NCBI GenBank assembly: GCA_017624235.1
Contig: JAGANL010000013.1
Location: 62,001 to 126,000 of the forward strand
Source of the DNA: Lachnospiraceae bacterium
Lineage (GTDB): Bacteria; Bacillota; Clostridia; Lachnospirales; Lachnospiraceae
Length of the DNA stretch: 64,000 nucleotides
Direction: 5' to 3'
Shown: positions 46,160 through 55,775 of the stretch, piece by piece
Position numbering within the stretch: the stretch's first letter is position 1
How the letters are laid out: each line of letters starts with the position of its first letter
The notes under the pieces: model-generated
The model's database searches: none
The model's input: only the letters and a program-made list of their open reading frames with translations
Told to the model about the DNA's origin: nothing
Made by a program: the position numbers and the translations under genes

Positions 46160-47539
46160 ATGTACCAGATTGATTTTGAGAAAAAGCTCCATATACACTT
46201 TATCGGTATCGGCGGTATCAGCATGAGCGGACTGGCCGAAATCCTGTTAGAGGAAGGCTTTCCCGTATCAGGCTCCGATTCCAAACGCTCCGAGCTGACT
46301 GAAATGCTTGCTGCAAAGGGTGCCATCATCCGAATCGGACAGACAGCCTCTAACATCACCCCTGATATCGATCTTGTGGTCTATACGGCTGCCATCCATC
46401 CGGACAATGCCGAGTTTGCCGCTGCTAAGTCTGCCGGCCTTCCCATGCTCTCGCGGGCTGAGCTGCTGGGCCAGCTGATGCGTAACTACAAAACACCGAT
46501 TGCCATCAGCGGTACCCACGGCAAGACGACTACCACCTCCATGGTATCCGAAATTCTGATGCAGGCAGGGGCAGACCCCACCCTCTCCATCGGAGGTATC
46601 TTAAAATCCATAAACGGCAATGTGCGCATCGGCAAATCCGGCTATTTTGTTACGGAGGCCTGTGAATACACCAACAGCTTCCTGCATTTTTACCCCAAAA
46701 TCAGCGTGATACTGAATATAGAAGCCGACCATCTGGATTTCTTTCAGGACTTAAACGATATCCGTTCTTCCTTCCGCCGTTTTGCTTCCCTTCTGCCGGA
46801 CGACGGAGCGCTGATCATCAACGGTGATATTGAAAATGTTGCAGAAATCTTTGACGGACTTCCCTGCCGTGTCATCACCTTCGGCCATGATCAGGACTGC
46901 GATTATTACCCTTCGGATATCGTATACGATGAGCTGGCACATCCCTCCTTTACCGTAAACAGCAGGATCTCAGGCACAAGACGTCTGTCCTTAAGCGTTC
47001 CCGGAGAGCACAATGTCATGAATGCGCTGGCCGCCATTGCACTGGCAGAGCTTCTTCAAATTCAGGTGGAGACCATCGACACCGCTCTGCTGCACTTTAC
47101 CGGAACCGACAGACGTTTTGAATACAAGGGAAGCATCGGCGGTGTGACGATCATTGATGATTACTCCCACCATCCGACGGAAATCACAGCCGCCTTAAAG
47201 GCTGCCGCCAATTATCCCCACCAAACGCTCTGGTGCGTATTCCAGCCCCATACTTTTACACGTACCAAGGCTTTTATGAAAGAATTTGCACAGGCACTGT
47301 CTCTGGCCGACAAGGTTGTGCTGGCTGACATTTACCCTGCAAGAGAAACCGACAATCTCGGTATCAGCTCCAAAACACTGTTAGAGGAGCTGCAAAAGCT
47401 CGGCTGTGACTGCTTTTATTTTCCTTCGTTTGATGAGATTGAAAATTTTTTATTGGAAAATTGCAGGAACGGTGATGTGTTGATAACTATGGGGGCCGGA
47501 GATGTTGTAAAAATCGGCGAAAATTTGCTTGGCAAATAG
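46160..47539 (+). CDS. murC: UDP-N-acetylmuramate--L-alanine ligase
   Basis: 459 residues. Motifs: HIHFIGIGGISMSGLAEILL at the N-terminus (UDP-binding), AISGTHGKTTTTSMVSEILM (P-loop), FVTEACEYTNSFLHFYPKIS, NIEADHLDFF, and C-terminal IDDYSHHPTEITAALKAAAN. Adds L-Ala to UDP-MurNAc in peptidoglycan synthesis. Single gene with its own promoter and a terminator-like hairpin after it. Confidence 0.97.
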   Translation: MYQIDFEKKLHIHFIGIGGISMSGLAEILLEEGFPVSGSDSKRSELTEMLAAKGAIIRIGQTASNITPDIDLVVYTAAIHPDNAEFAAAKSAGLPMLSRAELLGQLMRNYKTPIAISGTHGKTTTTSMVSEILMQAGADPTLSIGGILKSINGNVRIGKSGYFVTEACEYTNSFLHFYPKISVILNIEADHLDFFQDLNDIRSSFRRFASLLPDDGALIINGDIENVAEIFDGLPCRVITFGHDQDCDYYPSDIVYDELAHPSFTVNSRISGTRRLSLSVPGEHNVMNALAAIALAELLQIQVETIDTALLHFTGTDRRFEYKGSIGGVTIIDDYSHHPTEITAALKAAANYPHQTLWCVFQPHTFTRTKAFMKEFAQALSLADKVVLADIYPARETDNLGISSKTLLEELQKLGCDCFYFPSFDEIENFLLENCRNGDVLITMGAGDVVKIGENLLGK

Positions 47540-47540
47540 T

Positions 47541-47723
47541 TTGTCCACAATATCCACATTTTTCATTCCTTTTGAGGGAAGAAAAAATGTGGATATTTCT
47601 ATTTTTTCAGCCATTGTCCACCTCCGTCCCACAGGACACTCAAACCCGTGGTTTAATCTATTATATGCCTGTGCCCTTACAAAATATGAATGGTTTCCAT
47701 CCACATTTTCCACATTATCCACA
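47541..47723 (+). promoter_or_regulatory. Cluster of DnaA-box-like 9-mers upstream of the dnaD-like gene
   Basis: Three adjoining 9-mers CCATCCACA (47697-47705), TTTTCCACA (47706-47714) and TTATCCACA (47715-47723), the last a perfect DnaA box. Further near matches: TTGTCCACA 47541-47549, ATATCCACA 47550-47558, TTGTCCACC 47614-47622, and ATATCCACA on the minus strand at 47588-47596. The 307-bp gap 47540-47846 holds no gene. The outer pair at 47550 and 47588 also forms the murC terminator-like stem. Confidence 0.6.
47550..47598 (+). terminator. Terminator-like hairpin after murC
   Basis: ATATCCACATTTTT pairs with AAAAAATGTGGATAT across a ~20-nt loop, followed by TTTCTATTTTTTC. Overlaps DnaA-box-like 9-mers. 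Confidence 0.55.
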
Positions 47724-47792
47724 AACCCTTACGTCCAGTATTTTCAAGGGTTTGCGCCGAATTTGGGTATTCCTTTTTGGAAATGCTTATGA

Positions 47793-47798
47793 TATAAT
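47793..47798 (+). promoter_or_regulatory. Possible extended -10 of the dnaD-like gene
   Basis: TGATATAAT (TG at 47790-47791) gives an extended -10 about 48 bp before the start codon; no good -35 box. Lies 70 bp after the DnaA-box-like triplet. Confidence 0.4.
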
Positions 47799-47846
47799 TC
47801 ATTTGCTCCAGGATTGGCCGGGCACTTGAAAAATGAGGTGGTACAT

Positions 47847-48932
47847 ATGAAACAATTAACAATTTATCAGGATCATTATTCCGACAGTACTGTCATATCG
47901 AATCGTTTTATCGATGAATATATGAAGGATGCAAACGATGCACAGATTAAGGTATATCTCTATCTGCTCCGTGCCATGAGTGCACATATGTCCACCAGCA
48001 TCTCCGAAATGGCCGATGTATTCAACCATACGGAAAAGGATGTTCTGCGTGCCTTAAAATACTGGGAAAAAAAGAAGCTTCTGAGTCTGGATTATGACGA
48101 TTCCAAAAATCTGACCGGTATTCACGTAAAGGAACTGAAATCCGACGCTGTAGAGCCCGCGCAGGAAATCATACAAACGGCACCGGCTGTTTTCAAAACC
48201 GCATTAACGATTTCTTCCCAGAAATCTGTACCGGCTGAGACAGCTTCTGCAGAGCCTGACCGGAATGCCTTTGAAAAGCCTTCCTATTCTCTGGATGACA
48301 TCAAAGCCTTCCGAAACAGGGAGGATACTGAACAGCTTTTATTCATCATTGAAGCATACCTCGGAAAGCCTCTGACCGCCGGTGATATCCGCACGATTCT
48401 GTTTATCTGCGATAAGCTGCATTTTTCCGCAGATCTCGTAGACTATCTGGTGCAGTACTGTGTCGGCCGCGGCAAGAAGGACTTCCGTTATATCGAAAAG
48501 GTGGCCATCAACTGGGCGGAGGATCATATTACGACTCCCAAACAGGCAGCTGCCCTGATTAAAAAATATGATAAAAATGTATACGGTATTATGAATGCCC
48601 TCGGAAAAAGCGGTGCCCCCACCGACAAGGAAATGGAGTTTATCGACCGTTGGAATAAGCAGTTCTGCTTCCCCTCCGATGTCATCAAGGAGGCCTGTGA
48701 CCGCACGGTGCTTGCCACGGACAAGCATCGCTTTGAATATGCCGACCGCATCCTGACAAGCTGGAGCAGGGCAGGTGTCAGGCAGCTTGCCGACGTACAG
48801 ACTGCCGATGAAAATTATGCAAGAAGCCGCTCCTCTCAGGGGACTACGCGCTCTGCATCCAATAAATTCAATCAATTCAAGCAGAACGCTTATGATTTCT
48901 CATCCTTAGAGAATGAGATCCTGAGCAATTAA
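47847..48932 (+). CDS. DnaD-domain replication protein
   Basis: 361 residues from ATG 47847 (GAGGTGG upstream). N-terminal winged-helix-like part (SNRFIDEYMKDANDAQIKVY and SISEMADVFNHTEKDVLRAL), middle linker, and C-terminal DnaD/DnaB2 domain with YLGKPLTAGDIRTILFICDK, FRYIEKVAINWAEDHITTPK and a second copy (FPSDVIKEACDRTVLATDKH, FEYADRILTSW). DnaD-type proteins help load the replicative helicase. Followed 10 bp later by the ATPase loader gene. Confidence 0.9.
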   Translation: MKQLTIYQDHYSDSTVISNRFIDEYMKDANDAQIKVYLYLLRAMSAHMSTSISEMADVFNHTEKDVLRALKYWEKKKLLSLDYDDSKNLTGIHVKELKSDAVEPAQEIIQTAPAVFKTALTISSQKSVPAETASAEPDRNAFEKPSYSLDDIKAFRNREDTEQLLFIIEAYLGKPLTAGDIRTILFICDKLHFSADLVDYLVQYCVGRGKKDFRYIEKVAINWAEDHITTPKQAAALIKKYDKNVYGIMNALGKSGAPTDKEMEFIDRWNKQFCFPSDVIKEACDRTVLATDKHRFEYADRILTSWSRAGVRQLADVQTADENYARSRSSQGTTRSASNKFNQFKQNAYDFSSLENEILSN

Positions 48933-48942
48933 GGAGTATCCC

Positions 48943-49914
48943 ATGTCCCTGACCAATGCACAGTACGATTCCATTCTTCGTACTTATGAAGAAAAACAGA
49001 ATCGCAGCCGCCGCCTTTTGAACGACCGCCGCGAAGAAGTCTACACAAAAATTCCTTCCTATGAAGCGCTCGAGCATGAGACTGCCTCCATCAGCGTAGA
49101 GCAGGGAAAAAGGCTGTTATCCGGTGAAGAGGATGCCGTTTGTGTGCTTCATGAGAAGCTGGCCGATCTGGCGGACAGAAAGTATACTCTGCTGCGGGAT
49201 GCCGGCTTTCCGGCAGATTATCTGGAGCCGGTCTATGAATGTCCCGACTGTAAGGATACCGGATATCAAAACGGCAAAAAGTGTCATTGTTTTCAGCAGA
49301 AAATCATTACCCTTCTCTACGAGCAGTCCAATATCCGCGAACTGCTTCGCACGGAAAACTTTGATACACTTTCTTTTGAATATTACACCGGAGAAGACCT
49401 GACCCGTTTTCAGGGCGCGGTCAGAGCCTGCCGGAATTTTATAGAAGCATTCGGTTCCGAATACCATAATCTTTTCTTTTACGGCACGGTTGGTACCGGA
49501 AAATCTTTTCTCTCCTCCTGTATTGCCAAAGAACTGATCGAACGCGGCAGACTGGTAATCTATTTCAGTGCTGCCGGTTTGTTTGAACTGCTTTCACAAA
49601 TGACTTTTGAGCATAAATCCAAAGAAGAGCTTTACAGTTTTTATGAGGACATATATAATTGTGATTTGGTAATTATCGATGACCTCGGCACGGAGCTGAC
49701 CAACAGTTTTGTATCCTCTCAGCTCTTTTCCCTGCTGAACGAACGTCATCTGCGCCGGAAATCCACCTTGATTTCCACCAATCTCTCTCTGGAAGAGCTG
49801 CGCGACCGGTACTCGGATCGTATCTTTTCCCGCATTACCAGCAACTACGAGGTCTGTAAGATAACAGGCCCCGATATCCGAATGTATAAAAAGCGAATGT
49901 TGAACAGAAAGTGA
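48943..49914 (+). CDS. DnaI/DnaC-type helicase-loader ATPase
   Basis: 323 residues. N-terminal helical part and a Cys cluster YECPDCKDTGYQNGKKCHCF (CxxC...CxC, zinc binding), then AAA+ domain: Walker A FFYGTVGTGKSFLSSCIAKE, Walker B CDLVIIDDLGTE, sensor STLISTNLSLEELRDRYSDR and arginine finger region IFSRITSNYE. Loads the replicative helicase together with DnaD-type proteins. Co-transcribed with the dnaD-like gene upstream and prs downstream (10-bp gaps). Confidence 0.93.
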   Translation: MSLTNAQYDSILRTYEEKQNRSRRLLNDRREEVYTKIPSYEALEHETASISVEQGKRLLSGEEDAVCVLHEKLADLADRKYTLLRDAGFPADYLEPVYECPDCKDTGYQNGKKCHCFQQKIITLLYEQSNIRELLRTENFDTLSFEYYTGEDLTRFQGAVRACRNFIEAFGSEYHNLFFYGTVGTGKSFLSSCIAKELIERGRLVIYFSAAGLFELLSQMTFEHKSKEELYSFYEDIYNCDLVIIDDLGTELTNSFVSSQLFSLLNERHLRRKSTLISTNLSLEELRDRYSDRIFSRITSNYEVCKITGPDIRMYKKRMLNRK

Positions 49915-49924
49915 GGATCTTCTC

Positions 49925-51115
49925 ATGGCAAAACGTGAAGAAAAAAGAAATCTGGAAACGATTCCTGTCGGCTCTCTCGGGCTGATTCCCCTGGAAGGCT
50001 GCAAAAGCCTGGGGGAAAAGGTAGACTATTATCTGGTCAAATGGAGAACCGAACGTGAAAGCGAACACAAGGACAGCCTTGCCTTTGCAGGTTATCAACG
50101 GGATTCGTATATTTTAAATGCCAGGGTTCCAAGATTTGGTTCCGGTGAAGCTAAGGGCGTGATTCTGGAATCCGTCCGCGGTACTGACCTTTATCTGATG
50201 GTAGATGTCGGCAATTACAGCTTATCCTATTCTTTATGCGGCCATGAGAATCATATGTCTCCGGACGATCATTATCAGGATTTGAAACGCATCATTGCGG
50301 CTGTCGGCGGAAAGGCCAGACGCATTACCGTCATCATGCCGTTTTTATATGAAAGCAGACAGCATAAGAGAACCTCCAGAGAGTCTTTAGACTGTGCCAT
50401 TGCGCTGCAGGAGCTTGTCAGCATGGGAGTAGACAACATCATCACCTTTGATGCACACGATCCCCGCGTACAGAACGCAATACCGCTCCACGGCTTTGAA
50501 ACGGTACAGCCTGCTTACCAGTTCATCAAAGGGCTGCTTTATAACGTTCCGGATTTAAAAATCGATTCACAGAATATGATGGTAATCAGCCCGGATGAGG
50601 GTGGAATGAGCCGTGCCATCTATATTGCCAATGTGCTCGGCCTTGATATGGGTATGTTCTACAAGAGAAGGGATTATACCCGTATTGTCAACGGACGCAA
50701 TCCGATCGTTGCACACGAGTTTCTCGGTACCAGCGTAGAAGGTAAGGATATGATTATCATTGACGATATGATTTCCTCCGGTGAAAGTGTTCTGGAAGTA
50801 GCCGCCGCCCTGAAGGAGAGGAAGGCGAATCGAATCTTTATCTGTTCTACCTTCGGTCTGTTTACAAACGGTCTGGACAAATTTGATCATGCCTTTGAAA
50901 AGGGAATCATTCACCGTGTCCTGACCACCAACCTGATTTATCAGACGGACGAGCTCTTAAAACGCGAATGGTATATCAACTGTGATATGAGCAAGTATAT
51001 TGCCTATATTATCGACACGCTGAATCACGATACCTCTATCAGCGATTTACTGAATCCGAATGACAGGATCCAATCGCTGGTTGCCAGATATAAAGCCGGT
51101 GAAATCCACCGATAA
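49925..51115 (+). CDS. prs: Ribose-phosphate pyrophosphokinase (long form)
   Basis: 396 residues, about 80 longer than typical Prs. PRPP-binding loop LDMGMFYKRRD and DMIIIDDMISSGESVLEVAA; also ITVIMPFLYESRQHKRTSRE and NIITFDAHDPRVQNAIPLHG. The long form with an N-terminal extension (MAKREEKRNLETIPVGSLGL) is seen in Clostridia. Makes PRPP from ribose-5-phosphate and ATP. Last gene of the dnaD-like operon. Confidence 0.93.
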   Translation: MAKREEKRNLETIPVGSLGLIPLEGCKSLGEKVDYYLVKWRTERESEHKDSLAFAGYQRDSYILNARVPRFGSGEAKGVILESVRGTDLYLMVDVGNYSLSYSLCGHENHMSPDDHYQDLKRIIAAVGGKARRITVIMPFLYESRQHKRTSRESLDCAIALQELVSMGVDNIITFDAHDPRVQNAIPLHGFETVQPAYQFIKGLLYNVPDLKIDSQNMMVISPDEGGMSRAIYIANVLGLDMGMFYKRRDYTRIVNGRNPIVAHEFLGTSVEGKDMIIIDDMISSGESVLEVAAALKERKANRIFICSTFGLFTNGLDKFDHAFEKGIIHRVLTTNLIYQTDELLKREWYINCDMSKYIAYIIDTLNHDTSISDLLNPNDRIQSLVARYKAGEIHR

Positions 51116-51116
51116 A

Positions 51117-51147
51117 TAAAAGAAGAGTCCGCTTGCGGACTCTTCTT
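51117..51147 (+). terminator. Terminator after prs
   Basis: Hairpin AAGAAGAGTCCG/CGGACTCTTCTT directly after the prs stop. The T-tail is short and broken. Confidence 0.7.
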
Positions 51148-51166
51148 AAATTGCGTATACCAAGAC

Positions 51167-51207
51167 GGTCAGTTCGGAACCATCCTGACCTTAAATAAAA
51201 CTAAGGA
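51167..51207 (+). promoter_or_regulatory. preQ1-I riboswitch controlling queT
   Basis: P1 stem GGTCAG (51167-51172) / CTGACC (51185-51190), 12-nt loop starting TTCGG and ending in the conserved C before P1', then an A-rich L3 tail TTAAATAAAACTAAGG that includes the ribosome site. Loop length and the AAAACTAAGG end fit the B. subtilis queC-type preQ1-I aptamer. Ligand binding should hide AAGGAG and switch off queT translation. Confidence 0.85.
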
Positions 51208-51216
51208 GAATTTCAT

Positions 51217-51723
51217 ATGAGAAATAAAAAAGTAATCTTTATGACCCAGGGAGCCGTGATTGCGGCCCTCTATGTTATTTTGACCCTTCTGGCAAACTCG
51301 CTCGGGCTTGCCAACTACGCTGTCCAGATTCGCTTTTCGGAAGCGCTGACGATCCTGCCGTATTTCTTTCCGGCTGCAATTCCCGGTCTGTTTATCGGCT
51401 GTGTCTTAAGCAACCTTCTGACAGGCTGTGTACCGCTTGATGTGTTCTTTGGAAGTCTTGCCACTCTGGCCGGTGCTTTTGGCACCTATGCCCTCCGTAA
51501 ACACAAATGGCTGACTCCCGTACCGCCTATCGCTGCAAACGTCCTGATTGTACCCTATATCCTTGCATATGTCTATCACTTTGAGGGATCCCTTGCCTAT
51601 TTCCGCATCACAGTAGGCATCGGAGAAATCATTTCCTGTGGTGTGCTGGGTATGCTGCTTCTTTTCTCACTGGAGAAGTACCGTGCGTTTTATACCCTGC
51701 CCAGATCCTCTGCCAGACAGTAG
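51217..51723 (+). CDS. queT: Queuosine-precursor transporter QueT
   Basis: 168 residues, about five or six membrane segments ([60 protein letters not shown]). Typical QueT text [16 protein letters not shown] and [20 protein letters not shown]. Substrate-binding subunit of an ECF transporter for preQ0/preQ1-type compounds, in line with the riboswitch. Its last 34 bp overlap the convergent chemotaxis receptor gene. Confidence 0.93.
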   Translation: MRNKKVIFMTQGAVIAALYVILTLLANSLGLANYAVQIRFSEALTILPYFFPAAIPGLFIGCVLSNLLTGCVPLDVFFGSLATLAGAFGTYALRKHKWLTPVPPIAANVLIVPYILAYVYHFEGSLAYFRITVGIGEIISCGVLGMLLLFSLEKYRAFYTLPRSSARQ

Positions 51724-53144
51724 ATAGCTTCAAAAATCTGTCTGCACTTATTGACCTCGTCCACAGTCGTTTCGGAGGTTCTTCGGCCTTCCGAGGCGGA
51801 TGCCGCAATTTCCTCACTGGTTGCAGACAGGTTGGAAATATGATCTGCAATACCTCCCGTAGCATTTAAAATACTGTGGATGACCTGGCTTGTCTTCTCG
51901 ATATTCTCTGTTAATCCGCGTACCTCTTCATTGACTTTTTCAAATTTCTGTCTGGTTTCCTCAATCAGCTCATTCTGTCTGCCAACAGACTCCACGGAAT
52001 GATTGATGCTGTCATTTGCCCGCTCCGTATCTGTATTGAGTTCGCCAATGATTGCCGTAATCTTATTGGAAGCATCCTTCGTCTGCTCCGAAAGCTGTCT
52101 GATCTCATCTGCCACTACCGCAAAGCCCTTGCCGGCTTCTCCCGCTCTGGCTGCCTCAATCGATGCATTTAATGCTAACAGATTGGTCTGGCTGGAAATG
52201 CTTAAAATCGTTCCAACAAAGCTTTCTACCTGTTTTACCTTCTCCGTCAGGTTTTCAATGGCTTCTACCGTAACACGGCTGGCCTCTTCAACATTGTCTG
52301 CCTGTTCCTTCAGTTCCCGTACAGCGCTCGTACCCTCTCCTACCATCTGGTCGGTTCGTCTGGCCGCATCAATCATACTCTCTGTCTCATGCTCTGCAGT
52401 GTCGGTATTCTGCTGGATTTCCTGGCACATCTGAGCCTGCTCCTGAATGGAAACAGCCGTACTTTCCGTGCTGCCCGCTATATTTTCCATTGCAAAATTA
52501 CTGGTATCCGCACTGTTCTTCAAGGCATCCATCATAACCATCGCATCTGAAAAATGCTTCATGATATTATCAGCTACCAGTGTCATTTTCTGATTACTGT
52601 CTTCCTGCTTATCTGCTGCATCCTGAATTTCAGACATATTTTCTTTATGAAACCGCTGCAGCAGGAACGTCACTCTCAGAGAAGCAACCGCTGCCAATAC
52701 AATCGTAAAGACGGCAACAAACAATAAAGACTGATCCACTCCCTCGGCATTATGACGGAGAATGATCCGCAGCAGTGTAGGAACGGCTACCACGATATTG
52801 CCTACGATCACAATCCGTTCATTCAGATAGGTCACTGCTGCCAGCAAAATGGGAAACGCATAGACAAAATTGTAATCTCTGGAACCCACCAGTACAATGA
52901 CGACATATGCCACAGAAGCCAGTCCCAGCATCACGATTGCACAAAGCTTCGTCTCTTTTCTGGCAAGAAACACAATCACGCTTCCAATCAATGCAACCAG
53001 TGCACTGATCATCTGTACCCAAACCGTTGCACCAATCTGTTCCTGCATGATGGATGCTGCCATAATCAATGTCAGATACCCCAATACGCATGCCAGTATC
53101 GTAAATACAGCCGTATTGGCCCTTTTATACTGCTCCTTTGTCAT
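51690..53144 (-). CDS. Methyl-accepting chemotaxis protein without extracellular domain
   Basis: 484 residues. About six closely spaced membrane segments in the first ~175 residues and no large outside domain, then a coiled-coil and MCP signalling domain with the hairpin tip [20 protein letters not shown] then [20 protein letters not shown]. No clear HAMP. The sensed signal is unknown; membrane-embedded sensing is likely. No che genes are in the window. Overlaps queT tail to tail by 34 bp. Confidence 0.92.
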   Translation of the reverse strand: MTKEQYKRANTAVFTILACVLGYLTLIMAASIMQEQIGATVWVQMISALVALIGSVIVFLARKETKLCAIVMLGLASVAYVVIVLVGSRDYNFVYAFPILLAAVTYLNERIVIVGNIVVAVPTLLRIILRHNAEGVDQSLLFVAVFTIVLAAVASLRVTFLLQRFHKENMSEIQDAADKQEDSNQKMTLVADNIMKHFSDAMVMMDALKNSADTSNFAMENIAGSTESTAVSIQEQAQMCQEIQQNTDTAEHETESMIDAARRTDQMVGEGTSAVRELKEQADNVEEASRVTVEAIENLTEKVKQVESFVGTILSISSQTNLLALNASIEAARAGEAGKGFAVVADEIRQLSEQTKDASNKITAIIGELNTDTERANDSINHSVESVGRQNELIEETRQKFEKVNEEVRGLTENIEKTSQVIHSILNATGGIADHISNLSATSEEIAASASEGRRTSETTVDEVNKCRQIFEAIYCLAEDLGRV

Positions 53145-53181
53145 TTGCGTTCCTCCTCCGATTTATCCTGTGTTTGTTTTA

Positions 53182-53222
53182 ACGATAAAAATAATTATAG
53201 TACGCTTTTTATCGTGAATCAA
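53182..53222 (-). promoter_or_regulatory. Promoter of the chemotaxis receptor gene with inverted repeat
   Basis: TTGATT (53222-53217), 17 bp, TATAAT (53199-53194) on the minus strand. A perfect 10-bp inverted repeat ACGATAAAAA (53182-53191) / TTTTTATCGT (53206-53215) flanks the -10 box and could be an operator. Confidence 0.65.
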
Positions 53223-53249
53223 ATGTTTTTTTACCATCAACTTTACTTT

Positions 53250-55775
53250 TTAACGCATATAAGTGATAAATCGGTTTCCTCCCTTTTCAAACAGTTCTCT
53301 GGAGTCATTCATACCCTTCTTATACACCGTTCCTGTCTGCGGATCCATCCATACTGTATTCAGCTCATTAAAACCGACAATCAGCACTGCATTGCCATCC
53401 TCCAGCATGGCAAGTACCGGAATATCCATGTCTACAAAATACAAAACCGCATCCAGGCTGCAGCCAGTCAGATCCAGAACCGTGGCCTCCGGCATCTGCT
53501 GCTCCAGAATCAACAGGGCAGTGGAACCGCTTCCAAGCATCTGCTCCGTATTTCTGGAGATTCCCTCGTAGCGCAGTATGGTATCCAGACACACTGCAAG
53601 ACTGTTTTTCTTTTCTGTGACCGCATTGCCCTCAATGGCCATAATCTGGTTCTTGGTATGACGATTTCCCTTTTTCCAGATATATCCTTTATCCGTCGTC
53701 ACGATCCCCGCAATATCATCCGCTTCATGGATGGCGGCTGCCGCATCCGTATGGATTCCCTCTACCCCATCCTTACCGTAGACATAATATCTCTCGATCC
53801 GGTTTTCTTCATTGGTAAGCGAAATTTCACGGCCGCCTTCAAACAGCACCTCCTTTGGTGTCTGTATCTTCATGTTCTTTTCGTTGATCTCATTTTTGAC
53901 CGCGATCTGCACTACCGTTTCATAATTTTCCGTAACCGCCGTTTCCAGCACATTGCTGCCGGAATCCGCTACCTCATTATTCATGATCTGATCATCGTCT
54001 ATATTCGTATAGCCGCCTGTTTCCTCTGCTTTGCGTACACGCTTGAGCGTAATCTGATTCTTTTCAATCGTACAGTCTGTCACATAGATACCTTCCGGAT
54101 CATAGGTTTTTAAAATCTCACCGTTTTCATCTTCAATCTTGACTGTCTTCATCGGGAATATGATTCTGCCGCTGCTGTCCTTTACCACGTCCTCCCTGTA
54201 TGCTACACCGTAAATCAGGTCTTCTTCCATAAAACCAAGCGGAGCAATATAACGTCCTGCGCCCGCATTGATTTCATTGACCCTCCCGGTATTCAGATTC
54301 ATCAGCTTCAGCCTCTCTGACAGATATATGCCTTCTCCCTCCTGCCATACGAGCATCCGGCCGCTGTCCGATACCTTGAACTGTTCCTCCGAGAGATTAG
54401 ACACGATAATATCATATTCCTTGGTTTCCAGAGTCACAGCATACACCGTTCCCTCCAGCATCAGATACAGCACATCCGATTTATTGATATAGGAAAGCCT
54501 TTCCACATCATTTCGCAGAATATCATAGGAATCATGATAAGGCAGAAATACCTCTTCCTCAATCGTGTTCATCAGGCTACTGTACCGGAATATCTGCACT
54601 CCGACCTCACCCTCATGTCTGCCCCGGTTCATATATCCATAAACCATGAATTGTACATTTCCCGTTTCATCCACTCCTAAAATCTTAATGTCATGGGCAT
54701 TATAGATGGTGCGTGCATCAAAATTCTTTTCATCATAAAAGCCATACAGTACGGCAAACTTATTATCCGTTACATTGTAACTGTACAGGCGATCCTCTGC
54801 CACAAAAGCAAACATGTTTCCGCCGTCACTTTCTACCAGCGTAATATCCGGCTGCATAATGCCCAATGAGATTTTATTTCCGGTAAAAATATCATTGTTT
54901 TCATTCAAAAACTGGTTCATAGTCCGCTCAAAGTCCAACAGATACATACGATCCGTGGTATAACGCACCCGGTAAAATTCCTCTACACGATAATCCCTGT
55001 TCTCTTTACCCTCCTTCAGCCGGACACAATAGGATATTTTAAAGGAAGCCGTCTGTGTATCCATTTCCTTAATATCAATATTCTCCGTACCAATCCGTTC
55101 CGGGTCCAGTTCCCCCCAGGTAATCTGGTTAAAATTACTGTGGATATCCACATGGCTGTAGCTGGAATTATCTCCCTCTGCATTACTCTCCAGATATTTC
55201 GTGATCGCCTTCGCCGCTTCCTTATCAAAGCTTCTCTCATGAAAATCCCTGATAAAAGCCAGCTTTTCCGCTACATGATAGTCTGTCCCCTGAATAATCC
55301 TTGTATAATAGCGTATGATATTGCCATCCCTGGTTTCCACCAGGATAACGAGCATGTATTCCTCATTTTCCTCAATCAGATCCTTGATGGAAAAATCACA
55401 CCGGATGTAATCCTTTTCCTCTTCATAATGCTTCAGTACCGTATTTTCCACCAGCCTGCTGCCATCGAGGCTTCTCACCTCAAAGGAAATCCCCTGTATC
55501 ACGGCATCAAATTTCTGCACGACAAGCGACAGTGTCCTTCCCTCGCCAAGCGGCGTGATCGTATCTCTGAGGTTACTGCTGTCCATCTGCTCCCGATAGC
55601 CATGGAGACAGTTGACCTGTTGTCCGTCAACCTTCATATATACTAACGGAAAGGTCGCAGGCCCCATTTCTACCGTCATATCCGTATTTCCCTGATTGAG
55701 CAATGCGCTGATTACAAACAGGGCTGTGAAAAAGGTTGCTACAAATACAATACCCTTTATTACTGTTTTCCTCAT
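53250..55775 (-). CDS. Membrane-anchored protein with C39-peptidase-like C-terminal domain
   Basis: 841 residues. Signal anchor MRKTVIKGIVFVATFFTALF, so mostly extracytoplasmic. Residues ~30-680 are beta-rich with propeller-like blades (LLDFERTMNQF; NMFAFVAEDRLYSYNVTDN; LYLMLEGTVYAVTLETKEYD). The last ~115 residues resemble Peptidase_C39-like domains: SLAVCLDTILRYEGISRNTE holds a Cys in the right place and VWMDPQTG fits the DPxxG end, but the His position reads DGNAVLIVGF, with no His. Catalysis is therefore doubtful. Start overlaps the upstream methyltransferase stop by 4 bp. Function unknown. Confidence 0.75.
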   Translation of the reverse strand: MRKTVIKGIVFVATFFTALFVISALLNQGNTDMTVEMGPATFPLVYMKVDGQQVNCLHGYREQMDSSNLRDTITPLGEGRTLSLVVQKFDAVIQGISFEVRSLDGSRLVENTVLKHYEEEKDYIRCDFSIKDLIEENEEYMLVILVETRDGNIIRYYTRIIQGTDYHVAEKLAFIRDFHERSFDKEAAKAITKYLESNAEGDNSSYSHVDIHSNFNQITWGELDPERIGTENIDIKEMDTQTASFKISYCVRLKEGKENRDYRVEEFYRVRYTTDRMYLLDFERTMNQFLNENNDIFTGNKISLGIMQPDITLVESDGGNMFAFVAEDRLYSYNVTDNKFAVLYGFYDEKNFDARTIYNAHDIKILGVDETGNVQFMVYGYMNRGRHEGEVGVQIFRYSSLMNTIEEEVFLPYHDSYDILRNDVERLSYINKSDVLYLMLEGTVYAVTLETKEYDIIVSNLSEEQFKVSDSGRMLVWQEGEGIYLSERLKLMNLNTGRVNEINAGAGRYIAPLGFMEEDLIYGVAYREDVVKDSSGRIIFPMKTVKIEDENGEILKTYDPEGIYVTDCTIEKNQITLKRVRKAEETGGYTNIDDDQIMNNEVADSGSNVLETAVTENYETVVQIAVKNEINEKNMKIQTPKEVLFEGGREISLTNEENRIERYYVYGKDGVEGIHTDAAAAIHEADDIAGIVTTDKGYIWKKGNRHTKNQIMAIEGNAVTEKKNSLAVCLDTILRYEGISRNTEQMLGSGSTALLILEQQMPEATVLDLTGCSLDAVLYFVDMDIPVLAMLEDGNAVLIVGFNELNTVWMDPQTGTVYKKGMNDSRELFEKGGNRFITYMR

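Noticed and set aside
52752..54113. 453-codon plus-strand frame across the chemotaxis receptor promoter and the C39-like gene
   Set aside because: It spans two genes and a consensus promoter on the other strand and has no domain.
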